Shown in pieces: positions 35,481-44,217 of a stretch of DNA of 64,000 nucleotides. The stretch is from Gp6-AA40 sp035492455 (GTDB lineage Bacteria; Acidobacteriota; Vicinamibacteria; Vicinamibacterales; UBA2999), in NCBI GenBank assembly GCA_035492455.1, contig DATJJE010000012.1:10178-74177 (forward strand), read 5' to 3'. Numbering within the stretch: the stretch's first letter is position 1; each line of letters opens with the position of its first letter. The notes under the pieces were generated by a model. That model was not told the origin of the DNA. It searched no databases and was given only the letters and a program-made list of their open reading frames with translations. The translations under genes were made by a program, and so were the position numbers.

Positions 35481-35999
35481 TCACGACGCGGCAACCCCGG
35501 CGGGCAACTGCTTGCGATGATGACGCGTGTGGATAGCCAGGAACTGCGCGTAGTCCGCGACGGAGATGCGCCCGAATGCACCATTCGAGACCACGCCGCC
35601 TCGCTGCGCGCACGCACGGCATTCGCGATCGAATCGCATCAACGCCTCTTCGAGCCGCCGCCGCCCTTCCATCGGCGTCGCGGGACCGCTCGCCGGATCC
35701 ATCGCCTTTGGCGCCTTCGCCCTAAAGGGGAACGATCCGGTCCGCACAATGCGGTTGAAGATCAGCGTGCGCACAAGCGGACGCACGAACGATGGGAGCG
35801 TGGGCAGTTTCGACGGCACGCCGGCAATCACGTTCGCCGATTCCTCCAGGGAACGCGCGACGTGCTCCACGAGCTGGCTCGGCGACCATTTCCCGGGCGC
35901 GCGCGGAGTCGTCCACACCGTGCCGCAGCGCTCCGCCGCAACCGCCAGTTCGTTCACCGCTTCCCGATTGGCAATAAGAGTGGAATCAAGATCTGGCAT
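35481..35999 (-). CDS. DinB-like/DUF1569 four-helix protein
   Basis: 172 residues from ATG 35999, with a TTGGAGG site. The DinB-type metal triad is visible: SQLVEHVARSLEE and the C-terminal LAIHTRHHRKQLP, with GKWSPSQLVEH typical of the superfamily. Such proteins are often thiol (bacillithiol/mycothiol)-linked transferases or of unknown function. It is preceded by a TGCTAGGAT box with a 25-nt leader. Confidence 0.82.
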   Translation of the reverse strand: MPDLDSTLIANREAVNELAVAAERCGTVWTTPRAPGKWSPSQLVEHVARSLEESANVIAGVPSKLPTLPSFVRPLVRTLIFNRIVRTGSFPFRAKAPKAMDPASGPATPMEGRRRLEEALMRFDRECRACAQRGGVVSNGAFGRISVADYAQFLAIHTRHHRKQLPAGVAAS

Positions 36000-36024
36000 G
36001 AGAGCCTCCAAATGCGTGGCGCGC

Positions 36025-36033
36025 ATCCTAGCA
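36025..36033 (-). promoter_or_regulatory. Extended -10 box TGCTAGGAT
   Basis: 25 nt before ATG 35999 with a GGAGG site between. Same shape as the boxes at 27092 and 55035. Confidence 0.5.
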
Positions 36034-36088
36034 CGGGCTCATCGAGTGCGCGCAGCAAGCGCGGGGAACACAGGATCGTGCGAGGCGT

Positions 36089-37558
36089 TCACCCCGCGAG
36101 CAGCGCGACGAGTGCGCGAACGTTCGAAGTCTCGAGCGTGTTGATGCGCGTGATCACCTGCTCGCACCTCTGATCGCCGAGCACCGGGGCGATGAGCGCA
36201 CGCGCCTTGGCGGCCACGCCGGTGGTGTCGAGCGGGTTCTCTTTCGTGCCCGGTGCGTGGCGCGTGAAGTGATTGACCGTACGGCCGTCGCGGAGGCGGA
36301 CTTCGACATTCGCGCTGCGCGGCGCGGCCGGATCCATGAGGCCGCGGTCGCCGAACAACTGGACACGCTGCTTCAGCGCCAGCACCTGTGGATCCTTCAT
36401 GCGCTCGTACGAATGGCTCGCGTCGAAAGAGACGGTACCGTCGATGAGCGCGACGGCGATCAGGTACTGGAGATTGACATCAGGCATTGCGCTGTCGTTG
36501 ACGATGCCTGCGCCATCTTCCGGGAGGCGGACGATCACGCGGTCGACGTTGGCGGACGTGAGACCGTGCTCGCGCCGCAGTGTGATGAAGGCGTCGAGCG
36601 CCGACTGTATGGGGTACCCAACTGAGAACGTCTTGATGGCGGTCTCGGTCACGTAGAACCGTTTGCCGAGGTCGGCCGCCATTTCTTCGGGCCGCGGCTG
36701 CGTCGAATGCGCCTCCAGGGCGTTGTGCTCGCCCTCGAGCACGTCAGGCACACCGCTGAATCCGGCCTGCGCCATCAGCGCGGCGGTCACGCCATTGCGC
36801 GCGCCCATCCCCGCAAAGTCGAACGCCTTCTCGACGTGCTCGAGATCGCGCTCCCAGCTCCAGACGCCAGAGACCTGCTGCACGGCGTAGGAGATCGCAT
36901 ATCGCATCTGCGTTTCATCGAGCTTGGCCATCGAGGCGGCGGCGGCAGCAGCACCCATCGTCGCGCTCACGCCTTCGGCGCTGCGATGCGTAGCGCGGAC
37001 GTGATTGGGACCAAGCGCCTGCAGCCACCGGCAGCACAGGTCGTAGCCGAGCGCGACCGCGCGGAGAAAGTCCAGACCCGAGGCGTTCTCGCGCTCGCCG
37101 ACAGCAAGCGCAGCGGGCACGGTGGCGCAACCCGGATGCGCCTTGGTCACCGGCTCGAAGTCGTCGGTCTCATCGGCGTGCGCGAACATCGCGTTAACGA
37201 GCGCCGCATTGATGGCCGAGGTCCTGATGCTGGTCGTCAGCACCGACGCTTCGGCAACGCCTCCTTGCGCGCGCGCGAAACGGATCGCCATCTCACCAGG
37301 CTTGAGCTTCGCACCCGAGATCATGGCTGCGACCGTATCGAGCACGCGGTGCTTCGTTTCGCGCAGCACATCGGCGGGCAGCGGCTGCTGACGCGCGGCG
37401 GCCATATATCTGGCGACTCGTCCAGTCAGGTCTGTCGACGACGCCGGCGCCTGTTCGCGCTGGCCGCCCTGCACCTGCGCGGGAACGGCCGCAGCAGCCA
37501 ACAGACCTGCGCCGCTCTCCAGCATCCGCCGTCTCGTGAAGCGCCTTCTCGGCGTCAT
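36089..37558 (-). CDS. MmgE/PrpD-family protein with Tat-like signal
   Basis: 489 residues. The N-terminus RRRFTRRRMLESGAGLLAAAAVPA is a twin-arginine-type export signal, unusual for this normally cytoplasmic family. The body matches MmgE/PrpD (2-methylcitrate dehydratase fold): HRVLDTVAAMISGA, NAMFAHADETDDFEP, HPGCATVPAALAVGE and the GTVSFDASHSYERM region. Dehydration of a tricarboxylate or related diacid is family knowledge, and the true substrate is open. It lies 16 nt after the SMP-30 gene. Confidence 0.87.
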   Translation of the reverse strand: MTPRRRFTRRRMLESGAGLLAAAAVPAQVQGGQREQAPASSTDLTGRVARYMAAARQQPLPADVLRETKHRVLDTVAAMISGAKLKPGEMAIRFARAQGGVAEASVLTTSIRTSAINAALVNAMFAHADETDDFEPVTKAHPGCATVPAALAVGERENASGLDFLRAVALGYDLCCRWLQALGPNHVRATHRSAEGVSATMGAAAAAASMAKLDETQMRYAISYAVQQVSGVWSWERDLEHVEKAFDFAGMGARNGVTAALMAQAGFSGVPDVLEGEHNALEAHSTQPRPEEMAADLGKRFYVTETAIKTFSVGYPIQSALDAFITLRREHGLTSANVDRVIVRLPEDGAGIVNDSAMPDVNLQYLIAVALIDGTVSFDASHSYERMKDPQVLALKQRVQLFGDRGLMDPAAPRSANVEVRLRDGRTVNHFTRHAPGTKENPLDTTGVAAKARALIAPVLGDQRCEQVITRINTLETSNVRALVALLAG

Positions 37559-37574
37559 TCGTAACTCTCCTCGT

Positions 37575-38513
37575 CTACTTCGCCCGCCCGCCGAATCCGC
37601 GCGCGATCATCGGAAGGCGAAGCACCGTTCCGCCGCCCGCGATGTAGAGCGTGCGCTTGTCCGGCCCACCGAAGGTGAGATCCTGGCAGCGGCGCGTGAT
37701 GCACCACACCGGGATGACCCCGAGATGCTGGCCTGCAGCACTCACCACCTCGATGCCCGCCTCTGTGAGCGCATACAACCGACCCTCATCGTCAATGACC
37801 ACCCCGTCCGCATTCGAGATTGGCGCTTCGTTTGCGGGAATAGTCTTGTCGCGGCCCACGTAGGTGGCAAACACGCGGCGGTTCGTCAAACGGCCGTCCG
37901 GAAGAATGTCGAACGCATACGAATGAATGCCGCCAGTGTCGTTCACGTAGAGAATTGTTTCGTCGCGACTGAGGGTCATGCCGTTCGGCCGCCCAAGATC
38001 CTCGGCCACACGAAGCGGTGCACCGCCAGCAGGTACGTAGTACACGGCCGGCGCCATCGCGTCCGGAGGAACGGGTCGTAATGGCAAGTCGCTGAAATAA
38101 ACGCCGCCCTTCCGATCCGACACAATCCCGTTGGGCCGGCCGAACGCGTGGCCTTCGAATTGATCGGCGAGCGTGGCTTCCTTCCCCGCGGGCCAGACGA
38201 CCCGCGGCCCCGCGAAACCTTTTTGCGATTGCAGCGAGATCAATCGGCCTTGACGGTCGAGCGTCATGCCCAGCGGCCCGTGCAGATCGCCAACGAACGT
38301 TTCCACCTTGTCATCCGCTGTGAGCCGCACGATGCGGTTGGCCGCCGACTCTGTGAACAGCAGGCCGACATCGGGCACCCAGATCGGGTCGTCGGCGCTG
38401 CGCAGGCCTTTGACGACGACCTGCGCCTCGGTGCCCGCCTTGATCACCCCCGGAATGTCGGGTGTCTGAGCCGCGACCATGCGACTGGAGATCGCAACCG
38501 CGATGAAGACCAC
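37575..38513 (-). CDS. Exported SMP-30/gluconolactonase-like propeller protein
   Basis: 312 residues from GTG 38513, chosen because it begins directly at a signal peptide (VVFIAVAISS...MVAAQ). The longer open frame simply translates the GGTGCGA repeat array. Six-bladed propeller motifs: DPIWVPDVGLLFTESAANRI, GPLGMTLDRQGRL, GRPNGIVSDRKGGVYFSDL, GRPNGMTLSRDETILYV and ADGVVIDDEGRLY. The family hydrolyses sugar lactones with a divalent metal. The gene is probably co-transcribed with MmgE/PrpD. Confidence 0.87.
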   Translation of the reverse strand: MVFIAVAISSRMVAAQTPDIPGVIKAGTEAQVVVKGLRSADDPIWVPDVGLLFTESAANRIVRLTADDKVETFVGDLHGPLGMTLDRQGRLISLQSQKGFAGPRVVWPAGKEATLADQFEGHAFGRPNGIVSDRKGGVYFSDLPLRPVPPDAMAPAVYYVPAGGAPLRVAEDLGRPNGMTLSRDETILYVNDTGGIHSYAFDILPDGRLTNRRVFATYVGRDKTIPANEAPISNADGVVIDDEGRLYALTEAGIEVVSAAGQHLGVIPVWCITRRCQDLTFGGPDKRTLYIAGGGTVLRLPMIARGFGGRAK

Positions 38514-38529
38514 TGTCGCTGCACTACGG

Positions 38530-38668
38530 CGGTGCGATGGTGCGAGGGTGCGAGGGTGCGGTGGTGCGTCCGAAGGTGCGAAGGTGCGATGGTGCTCGAA
38601 GCCGGCGGGACTATGCGTTGCTTCGAAGTTTCGCACTGTCGCACTGTCGGACGCACGGTCGCACGATT
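38530..38668. repeat. NGGTGCGA repeat array with an inverted counterpart
   Basis: About seven near-perfect NGGTGCGA units run from 38530 to 38594, and TCGCAC-type reverse units from about 38632 to 38668, with a roughly 37-nt centre that includes CTTCGAA. It lies between the SMP-30 start and the truncated propeller gene. Another short piece (CCGCACCTTCGCACCATCGC, 39268-39287) lies inside the 5' coding end of that neighbour. Confidence 0.75.
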
Positions 38669-38697
38669 CGTACCGCCGCACTGTTCCAGCCTCCACG

Positions 38698-39300
38698 TTA
38701 CCGTCGAATGTGTTTCGTGACACCGGGTGTCGGTACCACAGCTCCATAGACATTGCCCATACGGTCGGCGGCGACACCCGCCGCTGCCGTGATCGGATCT
38801 TTCTCTGGTTTCTTTCCCTTCCCGATAGCGATCATCAACAGTCGGCCTGCAGGCGTGAACTTGAACACCTGATGCCCCTTGGCCCGCGGCACGTTCATGC
38901 CGTCGGATGCATCTGTCACCCAGATGTTGCCGTTGCGGTCCACGTAAATGCCGTGCGGCACGAGGAACAGACCAGCACCGACGCTCGCCGTCAAAGTTCC
39001 GGAGGGATCGAACTTGAGAATGGGGGCGAGCGGTGAATCCATGCGGCTCGCACCGCCACAACGGTCTGCAACCCAGACGGAGCGACCATCGCGCTCGACC
39101 TCGATCGCGCTCGTCGAACCCATCGTCCGGCCTGCCGGCATGGTGATCCACCGCTCGATGGTTCGGTACGGCGTCGGCACATCGGGACGTGGTTGGAGCG
39201 ACTGCGCGGCGGCCGCATAAGCCGAGAGTGCAACGGCGATGGTCAGCAGAGCGTTCGTGAAGTATCCGCACCTTCGCACCATCGCAGCGGTCGGATTCAC
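38698..39300 (-). pseudogene. NHL/six-bladed propeller protein with apparent internal deletion
   Basis: The frame is open for 200 residues from GTG 39300 (GTGA overlap with the acetyltransferase). The first ~155 residues match the opening of the exported 'peptidylglycine alpha-hydroxylating-lyase-like' NHL propellers of Acidobacteria (LVPHGIYVDRNGNIWVTDASDG; HQVFKFTPAGRLLM). After GKGKK the sequence jumps directly to the family's extreme C-terminus (AAAGVAADRMGNVYGAVV...TKHIRR). Full members are about 330-350 residues, so several blades are missing. It may still be translated, but a complete propeller cannot form. Confidence 0.6.
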
Positions 39301-39815
39301 GCGCCCAATCCTAACGCAGCCCGCGTGCAGATCATCAGCAGCGCCCGGCCATCCGGCGTATCGACTTCCCTGACCGCACGGAAGCCGGCTTTTTCATAGC
39401 AGCGGATGGCCCTCCGGTTGCCCGGGTGAGGATCAGTTTGAATATGCGTAACCGACGGATCCTCGAACAGCCGCGCGACGAACGCGCGCACGATGGCGGT
39501 GCCAAGACCGCGGCCGAGATCTTCGCCGTGCGCCAGGAACTGATCTATCCCGCGTGCGCCGGGGTCCGTCTCGTCTTCCCACCAGCCGTCGCCGCAGTCC
39601 TTGACGACGTACGACTGCATGAACCCGATCTCGCGATCGCCCTCCAAGGCAATGTAGCCCTGAACGGGATAACCGGGATGAATTGTCGGCGTGAATTCCT
39701 CGATCACCTCGCGGAGCGACGGCGTCGGCGTCCACCATTCCACCACATGCGGCCGCTGCAGCCATTCGTGCAGCATCGGCAAGTCACTCGCCGCCAGGGG
39801 CCTGAATGTAATCAC
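39297..39815 (-). CDS. GNAT acetyltransferase, aminoglycoside 6'-N-acetyltransferase-like
   Basis: 172 residues from GTG 39815 (GTGA overlap with the permease). The sequence follows AAC(6')-type enzymes closely: MLHEWLQRPHVVEWW, IGFMQSYVV, GWWEDETDPGARGIDQFLA, LGRGLGTAIVRAFVARLF (acetyl-CoA loop) and THIQTDPHPGNRRAIRCYEKAGF. Aminoglycoside acetylation is plausible but unproven; siderophore-type acetyltransferases share some motifs. Codon use and operon embedding do not suggest a recent resistance cassette. Confidence 0.85.
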   Translation of the reverse strand: MITFRPLAASDLPMLHEWLQRPHVVEWWTPTPSLREVIEEFTPTIHPGYPVQGYIALEGDREIGFMQSYVVKDCGDGWWEDETDPGARGIDQFLAHGEDLGRGLGTAIVRAFVARLFEDPSVTHIQTDPHPGNRRAIRCYEKAGFRAVREVDTPDGRALLMICTRAALGLGA

Positions 39816-41113
39816 ACGCCCACCCTGTTCCCTCTATGTCTTCGTGCCGTCACGGTTCGTGACACGAAGTACATCCCGACGCCAATGACCACGAATATCA
39901 TCGCGAGGCGCACTTCGTTGACGGGACTCGTCGACACGAGCCACGCGCCGAGGCCGATTGCGGCAATGGACACAAGCGTTGCGGCGGGAATTACAAATGG
40001 TGGCGATGGCAGATCGTGCCTGCGCCGCAGCGCGGGCAGCGCAGCACACGTCGCGATGTACGCGACCAGCCTGACGATGGTGCTGATCGTCAGGGCCGAG
40101 AGGAACGTGCTGAACAGCGCGACGAGGCCGGCGATCGCAGCAGTAATACCAATCGCCGCGGCCGGCGTGTGGAATCGCGGATGCGTCACGGCAAGGGTCG
40201 CCGGAAGCTCGCCGGCGTCTGCCATCGCAAACACCAGGCGCGGCGTGGCGAACAGGATGGCATTGAGAATGCCGCCAATCGACACGAGTGCCGCAGCCGC
40301 AATGAGCGATTCGCCGGTCGCGCCGAACATCTGAAACGCCGCATCCGAGAGAGGCCTCGCCGCACCCGCGAGGTCGGGAACGGTTCCGATGCAGACCGCC
40401 TGCACGGCGACGTACAGCACCGTGACGACGGTCATACCGACGATGAGCGCGAACGGCAGATCGCGATGCGGATTTCGCATCTCGCCACTGGGAATCACGG
40501 CGCCTTCAAACCCCATGTAGGCGAACACGAGCAGCAGCGTCGCCTGGGAAAACGAGCGGTACGACGGCACGATCGGCGACGCGGAACGGCTCGGGTCGAC
40601 GAAAAATGCGCCGGCGAGCACCAGCGCAAAAAGCGGAAGCAGCTTGCCGACGGTCAGCAGATTGGTTGTGGCAGCGGACGTGCGCAGGCCGACGATGTTG
40701 ACGACAGCCAACACGCTGACGAGCACGACGATGGCGACCGCGCGCCCGGCGTCGGCGCCGGCGGCCGGTACAAAGAACGCGAGATACGTGACGAAGAGAT
40801 TCGTCAGCGACGCGAACCCCATGATGCGCGCAATCCACATCAACCAGCCGACCTCGAACCCGATCAGCGGACCGAAGGCGACGCGCGCGTAGACGTAGGG
40901 GCCGCCGGTCGCACCGAAACGGCTGCCCACCTCGGCGAAGCACAGAACGACAAGGCCGATGGCGACCGCAGCGAGGACATACGCGCCGAGGCTATATGTC
41001 CCGGCCAGTGCGTACACCTGCGACGGCAGTCCGAAGATGCCGGCGCCTACGACGGAGTTGATGACAAGCGCAACGAGATCCCAGCGCCGAAGATCGCGGA
41101 CAAGCGGCAGCAC
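39812..41113 (-). CDS. APC-family amino acid permease
   Basis: 433 residues from GTG 41113, one base after the preceding TAG stop. About twelve hydrophobic helices. The first contains VALVINSVVGAGIFGLPSQV, the unwound GxG substrate segment of APC transporters, and a later one has FAYMGFEGAVIPSGEMRNPHRDLPFA, also an APC hallmark. Amino acid or amine exchange is likely. The longer in-frame upstream region overlaps another gene and is excluded. Confidence 0.88.
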   Translation of the reverse strand: MLPLVRDLRRWDLVALVINSVVGAGIFGLPSQVYALAGTYSLGAYVLAAVAIGLVVLCFAEVGSRFGATGGPYVYARVAFGPLIGFEVGWLMWIARIMGFASLTNLFVTYLAFFVPAAGADAGRAVAIVVLVSVLAVVNIVGLRTSAATTNLLTVGKLLPLFALVLAGAFFVDPSRSASPIVPSYRSFSQATLLLVFAYMGFEGAVIPSGEMRNPHRDLPFALIVGMTVVTVLYVAVQAVCIGTVPDLAGAARPLSDAAFQMFGATGESLIAAAALVSIGGILNAILFATPRLVFAMADAGELPATLAVTHPRFHTPAAAIGITAAIAGLVALFSTFLSALTISTIVRLVAYIATCAALPALRRRHDLPSPPFVIPAATLVSIAAIGLGAWLVSTSPVNEVRLAMIFVVIGVGMYFVSRTVTARRHRGNRVGV

Positions 41114-41114
41114 G

Positions 41115-41594
41115 CTATGGGAAATACTCGTCGTATTGAATGCGGATGTTTTCGAGGGCGCTCTTCGCCCTCGCGATGGAGGCGGGCTGCGCGTCGCCGC
41201 CGAACAAGTCGGCCTGCAGCGCACCGAGCGCAGCCAGGCAGGCCGTGGCCCGCGCCTGATGATCCGACAGCTTCAGGATCGAGTTGATTCCCGTCGCCAG
41301 CGTGCCGGCAAGCGTCAGCACGGCAATGATGCCGCAGACGTTCCGCCAGCCGCGCGCCAGTTCCGCCGGTACGCGTCCCGTCGTCGCCTGTGCGGTTCGC
41401 GCCGCGACCGCGCCGCCCCGAAATGCATCGCCGGCCAGCGTTGTCGAGACGGCGCCGCACAGCAACCCAATCAACAGGAGCGCGCTGCTGACCCGGCGAT
41501 AGCGGCGTCCGGCACGGCGTACTTGCTGGACGGCCTCGCGAATATGTTCAACCAGCCGCTCACGATCGGACTCGAGAGTGTCGACACCGGCCAT
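41115..41594 (-). CDS. Two-helix membrane protein of unknown function
   Basis: 159 residues. An Arg-rich amphipathic N-terminus (RERLVEHIREAVQQVRRAGRRYRRV) precedes two transmembrane helices (SALLLIGLLCGAVSTTLAG and VCGIIAVLTLAGTLATGI), then a cytoplasmic helical tail (QARATACLAALGALQADLFGG). It resembles SLATT-like domain proteins in layout, but I would not assign it. It is 27 nt after the cupin and directly coupled to the permease. Confidence 0.6.
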   Translation of the reverse strand: MAGVDTLESDRERLVEHIREAVQQVRRAGRRYRRVSSALLLIGLLCGAVSTTLAGDAFRGGAVAARTAQATTGRVPAELARGWRNVCGIIAVLTLAGTLATGINSILKLSDHQARATACLAALGALQADLFGGDAQPASIARAKSALENIRIQYDEYFP

Positions 41595-41621
41595 GGCACC
41601 ACTCCTCGGGGGAACGCGCGG

Positions 41622-42095
41622 TTATTTCGTCGAACGTTGATCGGCGAGCGGCAGCCACAGCGTGATGCGATCCTCGTTGCCAATCACGCGCGTGATGTGT
41701 CCCTTTCCTGTGAGATCCTCGGCCAGCTCGATGTGCCCTGGCTCGAGCGGGATCTTCTTGCCCCCCGCGACCTCAACCTCGCCGCGTCCGCTCAGCGTGA
41801 TCACGTACTGACGCTGCGGCGCCGTATGCCAGTCCTGCACCGTGCCCGGTTTTCCGCGATGCAGCTCGGCACCCGTGATCTTCATCAGCTGCGCGACGTC
41901 GCGGCTGCCATTCATGGCGAACTTCGCTTCGACGTCCTCGGTGTGGGTCTGATTGTCGGGACCGGTAAACATCCGCGTCACGAACACGGCCTTGCGCGCC
42001 TGCGCGGATGCGACGTCGTGTCCGGTGGCCAGGCCGGCCACGTAACAGAACGCACCAACGATCACGATCACCGGCCATCTCTGTACGGGTTTCAT
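41622..42095 (-). CDS. Exported cupin-domain protein (copy 2)
   Basis: 157 residues. Signal anchor (VIVIVGAFCYVAGLATG), then VFVTRMFTGPDNQTHTEDVEAKF, DWHTAPQRQYVITLSGRGEV and HIELAEDLTGKGH: the same ordered motifs as the cupin at 5176-5646. The pair are paralogues in two different operons. It overlaps the RidA gene as ATGA. Confidence 0.85.
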   Translation of the reverse strand: MKPVQRWPVIVIVGAFCYVAGLATGHDVASAQARKAVFVTRMFTGPDNQTHTEDVEAKFAMNGSRDVAQLMKITGAELHRGKPGTVQDWHTAPQRQYVITLSGRGEVEVAGGKKIPLEPGHIELAEDLTGKGHITRVIGNEDRITLWLPLADQRSTK

Positions 42096-42502
42096 GTGCC
42101 GCTCCTCTCAACAATGGCATCCGCTTCGATCTCGACAAGCATCTCCGGGCTGACGAATCCGCTGACGCCGATCATCGCCGTCGCCGGTCGTATGTCGCCG
42201 AACACCTCGCCATGCGCACGGCCGACCTGTTCCCAGTGCGCCGCGATGTCGACGACATACATGCGCGTGCGCACGACATGGCGCATCGACGCGCCCGCCT
42301 TCGCCAGCGCCGCCGCAATGTTGCTCAGCGCCTGTTTCGCCTGAAGGTAGGCATCGCCCACACCGACGATACGGCCATCGGGCCCTGTTGCCGTCGTGCC
42401 GGAGACCCAGAGCATGTCGCCGACCCGCACCATGCGCGAGTAGCCGACCACCGGTTCCCAGCGTGTGCCGCTGGAGAAATTTTCGCGATCGAACAGGGAC
42501 AC
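42092..42502 (-). CDS. RidA-family protein (cytoplasmic copy)
   Basis: 136 residues, no signal peptide. VRVGDMLWVSGTTATGPDGRIV, QAKQALSNIAAALAKAGASMRHVVRTRMYV and MIGVSGFVSPEMLVEIEADAI are Rid signatures. The catalytic Arg (VRTRMYV) and final Glu are present, which suits enamine/imine deamination. Its start abuts the DUF3237 stop. Confidence 0.87.
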   Translation of the reverse strand: MSLFDRENFSSGTRWEPVVGYSRMVRVGDMLWVSGTTATGPDGRIVGVGDAYLQAKQALSNIAAALAKAGASMRHVVRTRMYVVDIAAHWEQVGRAHGEVFGDIRPATAMIGVSGFVSPEMLVEIEADAIVERSGT

Positions 42503-43003
42503 TTATTTCACCGCGAACACGTCGTACTTCACGTCCGTACCGACGCGTTCACCAATGGCCACCGCCTGCAGGCGTGTCAGCCACGTGTATCGCTGATCTC
42601 CGGTCTCAAACAACGGCGCGGCGCGCAGCGTCGCACCTTGTGCGGTCGTCTGGCCAATGCCGTTGTAGGTAACGAGGATCAACGCGCCGTCGTCGGTGCG
42701 CAGCGTGATTCGCACGTCGAGCTTATAGCTGCCGTCCGCGCGATTGGTGATCCAGTCGCCGGCGGGCGTCTGCACGGTCGCCTTCAAACGCGCTCCTTCG
42801 AAGCGCCCGCCGTTGATCTGAACAATGGTTCTCGTGCCCTGCGGTCCGTTCTCGACGACAGTGCGCGTGCCGGTCTGGACACGCATCGTGCCGAGATACT
42901 CAAAGCCGGGCGGTGCCGGCGAGGTGGACGCTTTCTGTGCGACGGCCGTGGTTGCAGACGCCGCGACCCCCACACCAACGAACAACGCGATGGCCAGACG
43001 CAC
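42503..43003 (-). CDS. Exported DUF3237 protein
   Basis: 166 residues with a signal peptide (AIALFVGVGVAASATTAVAQ). DUF3237 features: GGRFEGARLKATVQTPAGDWI, DVRITLRTDDGALILVTYNG and RYTWLTRLQAVAIGE. A second, unsignalled DUF3237 gene is at 61469. The family is a small beta-barrel of unknown function. It sits 11 nt after the amidohydrolase. Confidence 0.83.
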   Translation of the reverse strand: MRLAIALFVGVGVAASATTAVAQKASTSPAPPGFEYLGTMRVQTGTRTVVENGPQGTRTIVQINGGRFEGARLKATVQTPAGDWITNRADGSYKLDVRITLRTDDGALILVTYNGIGQTTAQGATLRAAPLFETGDQRYTWLTRLQAVAIGERVGTDVKYDVFAVK

Positions 43004-43014
43004 CGTGTCCTCCT

Positions 43015-44202
43015 TCAGGTATGTGAGACGAGCTTCCCGGCGAGAATCGTTGCGCTCGGAAAAAACCGCTGCCGGCCCCGAATCGTGCCCGTGAAGTTAT
43101 CGAGGAATTCGAAATCTCCTTCACGCAGCTCCAGCACCGCAACGTCGGCCGGCGCACCCACCTTCAACGTCCCGCGATTGCGGAACACCGGAAACACGCG
43201 CGACGCGTTCGTCGTCACACACGCGACCGCCTGCGGCACGGTCATGCCGTAGCCGAGCAGCTTGGACATGCAGTTCGGCAGGTCGATGACACCAGTCTGG
43301 CGGCTGTTGGTGTTCCAGTCCGTTGAGAACGTGTCCGGCCAGAACTTCGTCTTCATGATCGTGTCAACGGTGTCCCATCGCATATGGCCCGTCTGACCGT
43401 TTCCGACATCGAACCACACACCGCGCTGCCTGGCGGCGACGACCGCTGGGAGCAGGCGCCCGTTGTCATCGACGATGCTGTTTGGCGGCGGCGCGAACAT
43501 GTGGGTGACGATGTCGCCGCGCTTGAGCAGCTGCAACAGTCTCGACAGCGGCGAAATGGTCTGGCCCATGTGGATCATCAGCGGAACATTGAAGGCGGTC
43601 GCCACCTCCTGCGCGCGACGGAGCACTTCGTAGTCGTTGTTGCCCGCCACGTCGCGTGAAAGGCGCGCCTTCACGCCGACGATGTAGTCACGATGTTTCG
43701 TCAGGGCGTCGCGCGCGGCGGCGACGTCGGCGCGAGCGAGATCCATCGTGTCGCCCTCCGGCAGGAGGCCGGCGCGTCCGATGTTGAGGAGCACACGTGC
43801 CTGCTGCGGGGCGGACCGCGCAATCGCGATCGTGTCATCGATCCGATCGGCGCCCTGCGTACCGGCATCGATCCAGCCAGTGACACCGTCCTGCAGCACG
43901 AGCGATGCACCCTCCGCGGATCGACCGACATGCGTATGAATATCGAGAAGACCGGGAACGACAAGCTTGCCGCGCGCATCGAACGTTGCCCGGGCGTCAC
44001 CCGCGATGTTGGAGTTGATTGCCGTGATTCGTCCGGACGAGATCGCGACGTCGCTGACCGCGTCCAGTCGTGCCGCGGGATCGATGACGCGTCCGCCCTT
44101 GATGATCAGGTCGTAGCGCGCCGCTTGTGCGCGCAACCGCGTGAAGTGCAGCGACGCAAACGTCGCTGCGGAGGCGGACAGAAAGCGGCGCCGGGTGAGC
44201 AT
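43015..44202 (-). CDS. Exported amidohydrolase/deacetylase-family metallohydrolase
   Basis: 395 residues with a Tat-like start (TRRRFLSASAATFASL). The composite-domain opening YDLIIKGGRVIDPAARLD and metal ligands DIHTHVG, GVKARLSRD (candidate carboxylated Lys), PLMIHMGQT, IVTHMF and FSTDWNTNS place it with dihydroorotase-like 'amidohydrolase/deacetylase' proteins. The substrate is not deducible. The run from the Zn-ribbon gene down to the propeller gene is densely packed, so it is probably one operon. Confidence 0.87.
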   Translation of the reverse strand: MLTRRRFLSASAATFASLHFTRLRAQAARYDLIIKGGRVIDPAARLDAVSDVAISSGRITAINSNIAGDARATFDARGKLVVPGLLDIHTHVGRSAEGASLVLQDGVTGWIDAGTQGADRIDDTIAIARSAPQQARVLLNIGRAGLLPEGDTMDLARADVAAARDALTKHRDYIVGVKARLSRDVAGNNDYEVLRRAQEVATAFNVPLMIHMGQTISPLSRLLQLLKRGDIVTHMFAPPPNSIVDDNGRLLPAVVAARQRGVWFDVGNGQTGHMRWDTVDTIMKTKFWPDTFSTDWNTNSRQTGVIDLPNCMSKLLGYGMTVPQAVACVTTNASRVFPVFRNRGTLKVGAPADVAVLELREGDFEFLDNFTGTIRGRQRFFPSATILAGKLVSHT

Positions 44203-44217
44203 GATGGGAACGAGATC

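Noticed and set aside
38514..38777. N-terminal extension of the SMP-30 protein
   Set aside because: It translates the GGTGCGA repeat array (HHRTFAPSDAPPHPRTLAPS) and would place the signal peptide internally.
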